In this document: positions 1 to 12,158 of the stretch, piece after piece
Layout: each line of letters begins with the position of its first letter
Numbering within the stretch: the stretch's first letter is position 1
Source: Pyrus communis
Lineage: Eukaryota > Streptophyta > Magnoliopsida > Rosales > Rosaceae
Assembly: GCF_963583255.1 (NCBI RefSeq)
Contig: NC_084808.1
Span: 26,554,300-26,618,299 of the forward strand
Length of the DNA: 64,000 nucleotides
Direction of reading: 5' to 3'
Translations under genes and position numbers: made by a program
The notes under the pieces: generated by a model
Databases searched by the model: none
What the model saw: only the letters and a program-made list of their open reading frames with translations
What the model was told of the DNA's origin: nothing

Positions 1-22
1 TGCTTTGCGTGTTTGAATGTAG

Positions 23-2133
23 ATTACTTTGGAGGGTACACATCATGGACCGGTCACGAATACACTTACTATGTTCTTGGAGATTGGTGAGTTTTTGATG
101 AACCCGATTACTCTTATGCTTTTCAGTTGTGGAATTATATTGCATGGTGTTATTTTTTTCGGTTGGAAGGGAGAATTATACATATTTTCGGTTGCGTAGT
201 GTGAATGTTTGCTCCGATGCGTTTTTAGCGAACGTATGAACATATTTTTTATTCCTTTTGGTGATCAGTTTGTAGGATTGATTTATTTTGTTCAAAGGGT
301 AAAGTTTACTGCTTCCGCTAAAGGTAGCGTTGTAACTGCTCAGTCTGAGGCTTCTATATGTGACATGGTTTTTCGTATTTTTTACTATGCATTTGATGGT
401 TTCTTGTTTTTTGATGTTACTTGGTTGATATAGGCAGCACGGATGAGTACTGGAAGAGGCAGGATGCAGCACAAGTTATGGCTCTAGTTAAGTAGACGAC
501 TACCAATTTCAATGATTTGAGCAAGTCATTGATACGTCCTACTGTTGGTTTTTTTTTTTAACAAATACTTTTCCTCTCTTCGTAATGTTTCTGGTTTTCC
601 CTGAGCTTATAAAGTTTAATAGAACAAACAACTCATGAGAATAAATTGGTGGCAATTTCTGTGCTTGCAGTTAGTTTGGGAAGGACTTGGGCTTGGAGGG
701 GAAGCTGCTGTTGGAAACTGGAACGGGTATAGTGATTTTCATGAAAAGCTCAAGTCTTTGTTTGCAATTTTAACCAAGGTTTGATGCTTCTCTAACTTCA
801 TTTTCTATATTATTGGCGCTCTAGGGAGAAGGATAAGAATAAAGTTCTTCTTGGATTAGGCGGTGGACATTATGCTCCTCGGCATATGGATATAGTTCTG
901 TAAGTTATAGTCACTTTACAGTTCGTCCATTTTCTATATAGCATTGTTTTTCTTAGTGGCAATGTGGGCATGGCAATCCAGCTTTATTCTTTGTTTTCCT
1001 TCTATGTGCGGTTTGATGCATAACTTATTAACTGTGAACTGAAAACTCTTCATTTTGATTGATCGTGTCAAAGTAAATATGATAAATGAGTCTGCTAAAA
1101 ACGAATGGGATTACCAGACTATAGATGATACTTTCTTCATCCCATTCGGAACTTCGGGCTTGATCTGCTTACTCCTTCCTTTTCTCTGTCTCTGCAGCTT
1201 CCGCAACACCCCTAGGGCTGGTTTGGTATTGATGTGTTTTTGAAAAAAAAACTGCTTCCACTCTGCTGCGAGAATAAGCTCATTTTTGCTGCTTTACGTT
1301 TTCAGTTTTTTTTCACCCAAAACTGTGAAAATAAGTTGTTTTTAAGTGTTTACAAACACTTTTTTGAGCTCAACATTTTTTGATACCCACTTTTTATAAA
1401 AGCACCTCACTACCAAACCAGTACTAAGTCCTGCATTACCCTCCCAGCCCCTTCTTGCTTCCTCTTCCATCTCTATCAAATGAGTGTGTTGCATTTACCT
1501 TTTTTTTACATGTGAAAGTCACATTCTGTGAATATCGTATACTAGTCTGCATGCTGTCTTGATTTGATATGTTATATAGAAATATTGATGGTAGATATAG
1601 CGAGGAGATTTGGTTTACTCCGTGAAAATAGTCCCATTCTTTGCAAGTACAGGAAAGACGGTGTGTGGGTAGGCCATCTACTTTCGGGTTATTCCTTGCC
1701 GATGGAAGATCCAAACCAGTCCAAAGCAGAAACAAATGCAAAAGATACGAAAGACATTGGTGGAACTTGGAAACAATCGATCAAAGCTGCATTTGAGGCT
1801 ACCCAGTCTGCTTTCCCTGGTGGGGAAGTTATAGCTCATCTTGATCAGAAGTAAGTTAGGTTTGTTTTAAGATGTGACTTGCACGTCAAACATTTTATAT
1901 GCCGAAAATTGTCGTGAGAAACACAAGAAGGAAGAAGGCTAGAACCCTTATGCAAGCCATCGACCGTTGATTGCAGGGATTGGATCCTCTTGTAGAAGTA
2001 TTATTGCCAAGTTATCTTATACGACTTTTTGATTGTTCGTTGCAGGAGTTTCAAAAGCTGGCAAAAGAATGCTATAACGGCTTTCCTAGGCGAGCAGAAC
2101 ATCAAAATTGGCAAACCCAACGATTTCTACTAA
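23..2133 (+). CDS. GEK1: D-aminoacyl-tRNA deacylase (GEK1/DTD2 type), 3' part
   Basis: Six exons are readable: 23-86, 434-486, 671-726, 825-899, 1653-1850 and 2046-2133, all with GT-AG introns. They join into 177 codons ending in TAA. The 5' part lies left of the window. Diagnostic stretches are EGTHHGPVTN, EYWKRQDAAQVMALL, LGLGGGHYAPRHMDIVL, DGVWVGHLLSGYSLPM, FPGGEVIAHLD and the C-terminal IKIGKPNDFY, all characteristic of plant GEKO1, the archaeal-type D-aminoacyl-tRNA deacylase. The family hydrolyses the ester bond of tRNA mischarged with D-amino acids; in Arabidopsis the gene was found through ethanol hypersensitivity. The conserved HHGP and GGGHYAPRH histidine motifs are intact and no lesion is seen in this part. 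The intron at 900-1652 holds a MITE. Confidence 0.93.
1213..1427. repeat. MITE in a GEK1 intron
   Basis: A short AT-rich element has terminal inverted repeats reading GGGCTGGTTTGGTA at the left and, as reverse complement, TACTGGTTTGGTA at the right. It has no coding capacity and lies wholly within the 900-1652 intron. A possible CTA target duplication flanks it (1212-1214 and 1424-1426). The superfamily is not certain. Confidence 0.6.
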
Positions 2134-3217
2134 ATTTGATGAATCCCTTTGATATATAGTTCGATCTTTACCCAATTTTACCACAAAGATTATAGCTGTT
2201 GCTAAATGGTAAATGAAGCAGGAAGCAAATATGAATTATGAATGAAATATGTTTTTTTTTTTTTTCAAATCAGTTTGTCCTTGTGATGTAATGTAATTTT
2301 GGATTTGAGGCTTGAGTAGAGCCAGAAGTTAATGAAAATTATGAAAACCCAACCCAAGAAGAAACTAAAAGACCAAAGCCCTTGCCTTGCTTTTCGGAAG
2401 TTACTTAATACTACTGTCCGCGTGGCGACATCTCAAGTTAATCATGTATTATTATGCATTTTAATTCCTAGACATAGCAATGCATAAATTGTTTTAAATA
2501 CTGTTACAGTGACACTCCTGCATTGGAGTTCTTCTCACCTTTGAGACCCTAAAATATAGTGAAATAAAGAAGCAGTCATGGCTTTTGTGAATAAACCATT
2601 CCTTGGTCTGAAGGGCCGGATTAGTCTCCATCAGTGCGGTTACGTGATGAAGTTTCTCTATGTTGTCAATTAGTGATTATTAATGCCATTTGCCAAAGCA
2701 TGCATGAACCACCGCAATAAAATTAGGGTTTGTCATGCCTATATTTAGTCTTACATAGACAGCCCAAGTGGGAACATTTTCTTCATTTTTTAGGTGGGAG
2801 TCAACTATAAAGTTTGAGCTGCAAGTTTCTTTTTTATCTTTTGACGATAGTGATGATCATGATGGAGTGAGTTTGACAAAATATTTGTGTTTTTTACTTT
2901 AATAATCATTAAGATTTCGTGTAATGATCGTTTTGTTTTAGTTTTTACTTTTTGTGTTTGGGATTCGGGGAATGGAGATAAGAAAAGGGGGAAGGAAGGA
3001 TGGTAGTATATACAGTTGTAGAATAAACATACAAGGAAAGGCATACAAACGAAAACAAAAAATTATGTTAAGTTTCTTTCATTCATTCATTCTGTTTTTT
3101 TTTTTTTTTTTTTTTTTTTCTTCTTTTCTCTCCTTTCACCCCCTTCAGCGGCCAAAACACAAAAGTTGAAAAATTGGAAACGAAAAAGCAAAGTAATTAT
3201 TCCATTTTAAGAATGCG
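2134..3217. other. GEK1 3' flank, no gene seen
   Basis: AT-rich spacer after the GEK1 stop codon. It should contain the GEK1 3' UTR and polyadenylation region. A T-tract of about 23 bases lies at 3097-3119. I see no coding exon or structured element. Confidence 0.5.
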
Positions 3218-4253
3218 AAGTAGACTTTCTAAAAGGAAGACTGTTCATGAATTTTTTGCCACTTCATGTTTTTGACATAATATTTTATAATGTTGGTATG
3301 AAAATTATGCCCAAAAATAGATAATGAAGTCCGTGGAGAGTTATAATTTTAAGAGAATCTCCTTAGCATTTCTCATTTCATAAATATGGTTTGGTTGAGA
3401 AATGGGTATTAGTTAGAAGATACAGCTAATGTGGAACATTTATCTGTAAGTTTCCACCTAATTTTTGCTTCTTATGGTAGAATGCCAAGTGTCAGCTATT
3501 TTGAAGCATGCATATTGGAAAAACGATCCTCGTCGGATTCTTTTCCTAAGAATCCCGTAATCGTAATCGTTCATCGTATATCACGCGGTCAGTTTTCTTT
3601 AGGTATTATTTATATTTAATTTTAAATTTTAAAATGATTTCTGACAGCATGATATACGATAAACGGTCACGATCACAGAATCTCTATGATTCCTAAAAAA
3701 AGGATTTGGCGAGAATCCTTTTTCCAATATGCATGAAGTAGACTCTCTAAAAGTGAAACTATTCATGAATTTTTTGTCACTTCATGTTTTTGACATAATA
3801 TTTTATAATGTTGGTACGAAAATTGTGCCCAAAAATAGATAGTGAAGTCTGTGGAGAGTTATATTTTTAAGAGAATCTTCTTAGCATTTCTCCTTTCATA
3901 AATATGGTTTGGTTGAGAAAAGGGTATTAGTTAGAAGATACAGCGTACTTAGAACATTTATCTGCAAGTTTCCACCTAATTTTTACTTCTTATGGTAGAA
4001 TGCCAAGTGTCAACTATTTTGAAGCATGCATATTGAAAAAAGGATTCTCGCCGGATTCTTTTATTAGGGATCTCGTGATCGTGATCGTTCATCGTATACG
4101 TGCAGTCAGTTTTCTTTATGTATTATTTATATTTAATTTTAAATTTTAAATTTTGAAATGATTTCTGAGAGCACGATATACGATAAACGGTCACAATCAT
4201 AAAATCTCTTAGATTCCTAAAAAAAGATCTAGCGAGAATTTTTTCCATAGCAT
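3218..4253. repeat. 518-bp tandem duplication
   Basis: Two head-to-tail copies start at 3218 and 3736. Both run from GAAGTAGACT through the same non-coding landmarks (a CACTTCATGTTTTTGACATAA block, then GGTAGAATGCCAAGTGTCA) and end in a hairpin MITE. The copies differ by scattered substitutions and small indels, so the duplication is not very recent. The MITE was already inside the unit when it duplicated. Confidence 0.85.
3507..3735. repeat. hairpin MITE, copy 1
   Basis: The ends are exact inverted repeats: CATGCATATTGG at the left and CCAATATGCATG at the right. The inner arms (ATCGTTCATCGTATATCACG against TGATATACGATAAACGGT) are also complementary, so the whole element can fold into a long stem. 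There is no ORF. It lies at the junction of the two 518-bp tandem units. Confidence 0.75.
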
Positions 4254-4255
4254 AT
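4025..4255. repeat. hairpin MITE, copy 2
   Basis: This is the second copy of the same hairpin element at the end of the second tandem unit. The left arm ATCGTTCATCGTATACGTGC pairs with the right arm GCACGATATACGATAAACGG. The right terminus is more degraded than in copy 1. Confidence 0.7.
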
Positions 4256-4484
4256 TTTTATTTTATGTCAACTTTTTTGAATCATGCATATTTTATGTTA
4301 AATTTTTTTAATCACGCAAGGACAGAGAGATATACAAAGTCTTTAAGAACCCTAAGTATTAAAAAGATAATTAGTAAGAATGCAATCCAATGCCATCACA
4401 GATCGCCTGATCGAGTATGCAGCACCAGGTCATTGATTTCCATAGTTCATCACGTAGGAGAAGTCAACAATCCAAGGGCCAACT

Positions 4485-4754
4485 CCACATCGAACTTTAA
4501 CGATCCGAACCGTCTATTTTGTAAGTCTTGATTCATAGATCATCGTTGCAAAAATTCAATTCAATCCAAAATCATTTGCATATTTAATTATCAAGATAAA
4601 ATTTCATTATTTCTTATATAACAAAGTATTCGCTAATTTCTATGAACTCAATTAGATGTCTTAAACATTTCCGATTTGGCTAATATTTTGCAAGGATGAT
4701 CTATGAGGTGCAACTTGAAAAATAGAAGGTTCGGATAGTTAAAGTTCGATGTGG
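4485..4754. repeat. MITE with 14-bp perfect inverted ends, copy 1
   Basis: CCACATCGAACTTT at 4485-4498 is the exact reverse complement of AAAGTTCGATGTGG at 4741-4754. Complementarity continues inward through GATCCGAAC/GTTCGGAT and ATAGATCATC/GATGATCTAT. It is non-coding. A diverged relative lies about 400 bp downstream. Confidence 0.75.
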
Positions 4755-4880
4755 CGTGGACCCTACAACTAATCCCTATTTTTATAATAAAAAAAAATGG
4801 GGATCCCTTCCCTTAAAGGTTTCCTATATATAAGGTGACAGACTCTTTATGCAAAAGGATCTCTAAATTTTTTTTTTAAA

Positions 4881-5204
4881 AAATGGGGATTAGGTGTGAG
4901 CCCACTCAATATTGAACTTTAACGATCCAAACTTTTTATTTTATAAGTCTCAATTCATAGATCATCCTTGCAAAAATTCAATTCAATCCGAAATCATTTG
5001 CCTATCTAATTATCAAGATAAAATTTTATTGTTTCTTATATAACAAAGTATTCATTAATTTCTTTGAACCCAATTAGATGTTTTAAATATTTCCGATTTG
5101 ACTAATATTTTGTAAGAATGATCTATGAGGTGCAATTTGAAAAATAAAGGGTTCGGATCGTTAAAATTTGATGTAGTGTAGACCTCACAACTAATCCCCA
5201 TTTT
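4881..5204. repeat. MITE, diverged copy 2
   Basis: It is collinear with the element at 4485-4754 (same AACTTTAACGATCC start and TTCGGATCGTTAAAATTTGA end). Its terminal inverted repeat is longer: ATGGGGATTAGGTGTGAG at the left mirrors CTCACAACTAATCCCCAT at the right. Two related elements in direct orientation with a short spacer suggest tandem duplication or repeated insertion. Confidence 0.7.
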
Positions 5205-6452
5205 CATAAAAAAAAAAATAGAGATCTCTTCCTTTAAAGACTTCCTATAAGGTGATAAGTATATGTAAATATAAAATATTAATGTGAAGGGTTGGTGCTT
5301 GATTTGGAAACTTTGGCCTCCTGGGACCATGTCACCTTCACATTTGTAGGGGTTATATTCTTGGGGGGACGCAACTCGGGTAGAAACACAAAAAAAATTG
5401 TTATTGTCTTCTGGGATATAAGCTTATTTGCCGTTCAGAAATAGATATGCTTCTTTTATTTAATTTATTTGATGGTGGTCGCGTAAGTATCCTCCATCGT
5501 CTAGCGGCTAGACATGAGAAGAACGAGAGTCAGATTCTTGTGTTGGTGCTAGAGTAAGGTGTTCTATCACTGAAGTTATGAATCTCGGTAATAACGAATG
5601 CATGTAGAATTGGACACATGCATGCATGCATAGTGTTTTATCTTTATGATTATATAGCATAGTTTGGTGGGAACTCTATGAATTTAATGTTTGATTGGAA
5701 GAAAATTCGGCACGCAATCTTGTACCAGATTTTGTAGTTCTGTATGTGTACGACGTGTTGTATTCTTAGTGGAATTATTGGTACTGGTCATGTCGGAGAG
5801 TAGATTTAAGTTCATACTAAAACGAGAGAATTGATAGATTTGTGGTCCAAATTAAAGGTGTTTTTATTAATTAATTTGGTGGAATTAATTTGTATAGGTA
5901 GGGGAATTGGTATGAAATGATTGCTCATGGAACAGTAGAAATAATGTTTTTCTGGCTCTAAAAGGAATTGTCGTGGTGAAGCCATTAACTGATTTAAAAA
6001 CAAAAAAACAAAAAAACAAAAAGTACTACTTAATTATATAGTCATGTTGGTAGAGGTAAAACGCCAATAGTGGTTGTTCTTCTTATTTGAATTGTTAAGA
6101 ACTGAATTTGGGGTACCTTATTATTTCATGTATATAAAATTATAAATATAGCTTTCCTTAAACATAATACTTCAATTTTAAAGATAATCTTGCCACTTAT
6201 AAATGAAAATCTCAAATTTGATTTCAATGGATGCAAGTTCAATATATAATCGTAGCTGGCTCAATTCTTATTGTATGACTTATGCATTTTGTCTATGCAC
6301 GTATTACCCCTATATCACTAACACAAAAAATAAAAAGCTAAACGTTATATCAAACAGACTTTTAACATCATTTCTCATTAGGGAAAGGGGAAGTTATCCA
6401 ATTTCAGGGCCACGACATATCACAAGTTTTTTTGAGGATTTATAGAGGGGGT

Positions 6453-6590
6453 CTTAGTTTTTTTTTTTTTGAATTTTTACAAATCACTTACTAAGAGGGA
6501 TTATCAGAAGCGAGACTCGAATCTAAACGTTGGTTTAACAAGGATAACGATATCCTCACTATCTCAACAAACCCTCATTGACACATTATG
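6453..6590 (-). repeat. possible SINE, minus strand
   Basis: Read on the minus strand, the piece starts with a tRNA-like head, carries a B-box-like TTAGATTCGAGTCTC and ends in an A-tract (the T-run at 6459-6471 on the plus strand). I could not find a clean target-site duplication, so the ends are approximate. Confidence 0.45.
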
Positions 6591-7479
6591 TATGGTTTAC
6601 AAGAAACGAGATGATTAGTATAAAAAAAGTCAATCTGTTTTTATAAATATAGTTAAATTGTGTGACCATTAAAAAGAATAAGTAGTTGATGTTTGACGAA
6701 AAAAGTTGATCGTGATTGTAAGTTATAAGTATGAAATTATATATTCTCATAATATATTTGCATGGTAGTTGCATCCCATGACCCATTATGACAGCAACTC
6801 CAACTAGTTAGTATTGTTATAAAAACTAAAGAGAATTCCTATTTAATTTCACTCTTAGATTTGCCTTGTTTATAAACTCTTCGATTGACTAAATGTGAAC
6901 GATTACATTATGATTAATCATTCAGTCATCCCTAATTATTTTACAAGACAATTATTTATTAATTAAGTTTGGCGTGGAAATCAAATCTCGTGTTCTTAGT
7001 CCAAGCACAGAACATTTTCAACAAACTTAAGTTTGAAAATTTGGTTTGCATGAAGGTGTACAAGCTTTAAAAGCTATTGACTCCCATTTTTCTCTTGTGA
7101 TTTGTTTTCGTTGAATGGTGACTGAACTCTCCAGCCTCCAGCTGCTACCAGAAAAAAAATTTTATTGTTAAAAAAGACAGGCTAACGTCGGTCCATCTGT
7201 TCATTTGTATAATTGATTCAGTGTGGCTTTTCTATTTACAATTTTAGATTGTATAATATTGCTTCGGGTGTCAAACTTGTGCACCAAATTTGAGTACCAA
7301 ATTATGTAGCGTTTGCCATGGCATTAAAATTTAACTACTCAATTCCAACTTGGATTTAATTGCATTTTTTCGATAAAAAGTAATTGAGGGTTAATTAATT
7401 TTAGGAAGAAAATAAGAACACTTAAAACCTAATTGATCAAAAGTCCAGCACCATCGTTCCCAAACTTTGCGGTCGCAAG

Positions 7480-7875
7480 TCGCACCATCGTTCCCATCAC
7501 CAAGGCTTGCAGCTCCACTTCGGCCGTCTTGCTGCTCCACTTCCGTCTTGCCGCACCGCCATATCGAATATGCGTTCTCTTTGCCATTGCGTACATACAC
7601 CACTGCACTTCCAATTGTAATACAAAATGTCATATTATATAATACGAGACCAACTTATTTGCAAGGGTGAAACTGAATCTAGCCTCGGGGAGTTGCAGAA
7701 AACTTCCCACTGATATATGCATGGATCATGGGCTTTGGAATGATTAAACTGTTGTATTGAAAATCTTGTTTATCCATGTGAGACGAAACATTCAGCAAAG
7801 CGGTGCGATGGCGCTGCAGTCTGTCGGCGATGGAACGGCGGCGTGGAAGTGGTGCAGCAAGCCTTAGTGATGGTT
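7480..7875. repeat. GC-rich imperfect inverted repeat
   Basis: The arm at about 7480-7556 (motifs CCATCACCAAGGCTTGC and GCTCCACTTC) recurs in reverse complement at about 7797-7875 (CCATCACTAAGGCTTGC and CACCACTTCC). The arms are GC-rich while the roughly 240-bp spacer is AT-rich. No protein family is recognised in either arm. Confidence 0.5.
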
Positions 7876-9699
7876 GGATGATGGTAGACGACAGAACCAC
7901 ACACATCCGCAAATATGCAAAAATATTAACAGATGGTAAGGAAAATAAAAATACACACAGAAATATTCTCCCAACACTCCATTTGGAGCTCCATTGCATG
8001 AAGACAACAAAAAGATGCATGAGTCATATTTTATTTAGGTTTCCTTCCTTGAGAACGACATAGAAAAAGTTGAACTCCCAAATATTTAATATTGCAAATG
8101 CAAACGCACATTGGATACTGTTACTTCCATCATAGTTTACCTACCTATAAATTTATATTTCATGAGAATTCAGTTGGGATTCCCATATGGCCATATGCAG
8201 TAGAGATAAATAAAAAAAATAGAAGCAATATGCAGAACAAAAAATAAAAACATAAAAAGCAAAGAAACTCACAAAACAAAAATACAAATTAAAGAAGTTA
8301 AGCAAAAGGAGAGTTTTGGAATCCCCATGTAATAATAAACTGACACACAAGCAGTGATATTTAAATGTAAAGCCCTTTAAACTGATACATATGCCTGCAT
8401 CCGATGCGATCCAGGCCAATTTTTTTTTAAATAATTGAATAAATAATGAAGAAATTGCATGTAATGGATGGGAATATATATATATATATATGTATGAGAA
8501 ATTTGCATAAATACTACCTGAACTTTTAGAAAAATGTGCAAATAGTGCCAAATACCACCTGAATTACAATATTTTACAACTTACCATCCAAAAATTTGTG
8601 TTTTGTAGCTATGTACCACCTGTCATTACAAAATCTGTTAATTGATGATGTGTGCAATGCTAGTGCGAGCCATATGGGAAATATATGAACAATACTAGGA
8701 TACAGATACTCAAAACTCTTTATAACCGATTCACAAAATTTCGTACTTATTTATCGAAACTGTGTATATATAAATCAATATAGGATCATCTTTGCCAAAA
8801 ATATGAGTCACTATTCTATAGTCATAAAAATTGTTTAAAATCATCACCTCGTTGCTTAATGCTTATAAAGGATGAAGGCGTTACCTACCCTATACCTACT
8901 TGATCATTCTAATCCGTGAGATGACATGCAGGATTAATCTTATAATCCATACATTTCCTTGACCAGATTTGAGAGCAATGCCAAAAACTAGTGAGACCAA
9001 TCCACCGACTGACTTCCTTATCAGATACGCCTGCATGCATGCACGTATCCTAACAAACTCACTAGCTAGCGTAGCTACTTGTTCCATATATTAATATCAA
9101 TATCAATATTGGTGCAGTTGGAGATTCACCAACAAATCCATATCCTCTCGTAGTTGCAGTTGTACTAGAGTCCTAGGACTATTATTCTCAAGGAAACATC
9201 GATCCGTTTTCATGTTGCTTGCTTGCTATTGCTAGCTGCTCAGTTGATGCTTGTGTTTTGGTCTCGAAGGATAAATTTTCAGACGTACTTAAAACACAAA
9301 TCACGTCGTGTGTATGTGTGTGTGTGTGTGTGTGTATTTTTTTTTTTTTTGGGGTACTTTAATAAGGCAAATGAGGCGGTTGATGTATACTGTTTTAGTT
9401 CAAGTAAAATAGTAAGTCATATGTTTTTGTATTTCAAGTACAATAAAAAAAATTAAATTGTTGGGTTTGGAAAAAATACCTTTCCTAGAGGTTCAGTTTT
9501 TATGTAATCTTTTGGCTTCTAATTACTATTTTATTTTATATAGAATATTTGGTGGCAATGTGTTTACAAAATCGAAACATTTGTATTGATGAATAAATTT
9601 TTTAACATACCTAAAATACGAAGCGTTACACTTTGTATCATTATATAAGTAAAAAAAAATTATTTTTCAAGTGTCTTTCTACTTGTACATTAATGTGTA

Positions 9700-9739
9700 G
9701 GATTGGAATAAGAGAAAGAGAGAGAGAGAGAGGGATTGG

Positions 9740-9781
<42 letters not shown>
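9700..9781. repeat. duplicated (GA)n microsatellite
   Basis: A GATTGGAATAAGAG leader followed by a GA tract occurs twice in tandem, so the microsatellite and its flank were duplicated together. Confidence 0.85.
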
Positions 9782-9783
<2 letters not shown>

Positions 9784-10427
9784 ATATATAGTGTACCATT
9801 TTGTATCCTTAACACCCTGAAAAATGCATTGTAAGGATACGGACTGGCCAAGATGAACGCGAGATCAATTAGTTTTGGGGATGATTTGGATCCCGTGAAG
9901 CATGCGATATCAATCGTACCAAATTGACAAACACAATTTCAGTAAATAATGGCCGTCGATTTGGCATGGAATTCAATACATTATTTAGATGTGACACCGC
10001 CTTTGCTTTTTGCATCAATTCCGTCCATCTTGCCGAGTACCGACAAGAAAGCCTTGCGGTTCCGCCGCCCCCGCCGGCTCGCCCCGGCGTACATTGGCAA
10101 GTACACATTCCGCCTACACGTGTGCTAGCAGCCAACCAAAACACAGTTGACGACAGAAAGTAAAAAGCTCCCTTTCAGATTATTCCCCAGAGTTGTAATC
10201 CCCGGCACCGCAAACCCGCATTAGCAATTTCAAACTTCGGCTCGTTTGAGATTGCTTTTGAACGAAACTCTTTTTGCTAAATACAATTATATGTGTTTTT
10301 TGATGAAACCAATTTTAGTTATTCTTGAAGTAATATTAACTAGCCCTTTAAAACTCGACCCACATTGCACATAACTAGTCAAGGATTTAGTCTTCATTTG
10401 TTTAGAAGAGGTCTTAGATTTAAGGAA

Positions 10428-10580
10428 AATTAATGAAAAGTTTTCGGTACTATTTATTTTAATGAAAAATCAGATTTTTGTACTAAAAAGTTAATCATAG
10501 TACTATTTACTTTTCTTTTATTTTATCTTTATTGTTAAAATTTAAAATTTTCAAATCATTTCTGTTAGTTTTTCTTAAAT
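10428..10580. repeat. dispersed MITE-like element, copy 1 of 4
   Basis: A diverged member of the family seen at 15716. It runs from AAGGAAAATTAATGAAAAG to GTTAGTTTTTCTT and is nearly self-complementary end to end. No coding capacity. Confidence 0.55.
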
Positions 10581-10756
10581 TCAACTCATATAAGGATGAC
10601 TTATTGGGAGTGGATAAACCGTATTTCGTATCGATTTAATGGCTCAGATTTCTCGCCCAGAGTCTGATCAGAGAAAATGGACAATTGGTGATCGCCAACA
10701 CAGAGACTTTGAGAGTGGAGAGGATGAAACGAATTGGGTCCCACGGAAGTATATTC

Positions 10757-10763
10757 TATAAAT
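10757..10763 (+). promoter_or_regulatory. TATA-like box
   Basis: TATAAAT lies about 450 bp ahead of the CT-rich leader of the next gene and is followed by a GA-rich stretch typical of plant 5' leaders. Whether it drives the gar2-related gene through a long spliced leader or is unused cannot be decided from sequence. Confidence 0.3.
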
Positions 10764-11229
10764 ACCTCCAGAAAATAAAAGAACTTAAGATCCCTGAGGC
10801 GATCGTGGACTTCTTCTATCGGCTCTAGAGATAGAAAGAAACAGAGAGAGAGAGAGAGAGAAACAGAGGAGCTCATTGACTACCGAATTGGTTTGCAGAG
10901 CAGAAGCAGTTTGACTCCGCATTCTCTGCTCCCCTGATCCGTCACACAGCCTAACATTCCCAAGTTTCCGGCAAGTCAAAGACTCAAAGTTCCGGCCTGT
11001 ATTTATTTTCAGCTCGGGGTTTGGCAATTGGTGTCGTGATCATGGGGCGGTGAGGTCTGTTTGGAAGGAAGGAAAATTTTGCGGGGATTTTCACGGAAGG
11101 TGACGGAAGGGAAAGTGGTTGACAGGTAAGAAGTGAGGAGGTGAAATGAATTGAGATATTAAATGCTGAAACCAATGCCTATTAATTAGGAGAGAAGAAG
11201 AAAATAAAATAAAATCCGTTTAACCATTT

Positions 11230-11394
11230 TTGACTCCCCTTTGAACTCTCTCTCATCTCTCTCTTCTCACTCCTCTCTCTCTCATCAAACTTTCTTCCAA
11301 AGCCTACTCCTTTTTGGCTCTCTGATTAATCATTGTTATTGAAGCTTTAATTCAACTACAGAATATTTCTCTCCCTCTGTTCTGGGAGCTAAGG

Positions 11395-11433
<39 letters not shown>

Positions 11434-12107
11434 CCTGCCAATTTCTCTGCAGAATTTAATACTGGTTTTACGATCTGAAATTATAAGAAATGGGTTTTTG
11501 TTGCTCTCAATTGGATTGAATTTACTTGATTTTTTGGGACTGATCCTTTTTCATTTGGGGTTATTTTCTTCTGGTTGTAGTTGTTTCTGAAGAGAGGAAG
11601 AGAAAGCTGCTGGTTTCGGTACTGCCAGATTAAAAAGGTGCTTTCTTACTTTCTTATAATTTTTTATCTTCTGGGATCGGATTCAGATCTTTCTTATTCC
11701 CCCAACTTTTGTTTTTGGGTTTTTTTCTTTACAAATTTGCCCATCTGGGGTTTTCTGTAGATTTCTTAGTCTGGGGTTTTGTTTTTTTTTTCCTTGGATT
11801 CCAACCAGTTGGATCTGATGAGTGTGTTTCCTGACAAATTGGTAGGTTGAGAACTGGTAATCTTTAAAGGAAAGGCCTCTTGAGACTTTTGATTTTAATA
11901 TTCATTTTTTAATTGTTGAAAGTTTGCAACTTTTTGTTGGGGTCTCAAAATGTTGGGACATTTTACTCTTTGTCTTTCTGTAGGGTGAGAACTGACTTTG
12001 GGGCTCCATGGTGTCTACCAAAGTTTTTTGACTATCAATTTCTGTCTCCCCCGTTTTTGGCTTCACGTTTTGCTTTACAATTTCTGATACTCTTTTTTGT
12101 TTTCCTA

Positions 12108-12158
<51 letters not shown>

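Larger units (their letters stand above)
5205..10756. other. gene-poor intergenic region
   Basis: No convincing exon chain is found on either strand; the short ORFs here lack homology I recognise. The region contains A/T-rich spacer, a SINE-like piece near 6453-6590, an inverted repeat at 7480-7875, a (GT)n tract near 9309-9335, a duplicated (GA)n tract at 9700-9781 and a CACGTG G-box core at 10117-10122. A segment at 8497-8640 looks like a dispersed repeat but has no clear ends. Confidence 0.45.

Noticed and set aside
5490..5580. tRNA-like string CCATCGTCTAGCGGCTAGACATG
   Set aside because: It resembles the start of a tRNA-Glu or SINE head, but no anticodon stem, acceptor pairing or A-tail could be assembled.
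7391..8063. Several overlapping 60-113 codon ORFs on both strands
   Set aside because: They arise from the GC-rich inverted repeat; no family, no splice context, no consistent frame.
8153..8551. 132-codon minus-strand ORF rich in Phe/Tyr
   Set aside because: Composition reflects A-rich and AT-repeat DNA on the plus strand; no domain or signal.
9869..10163. Overlapping ORFs in a GC-rich patch
   Set aside because: Proline/glycine-rich shadows on both strands with no recognisable domain or exon context.
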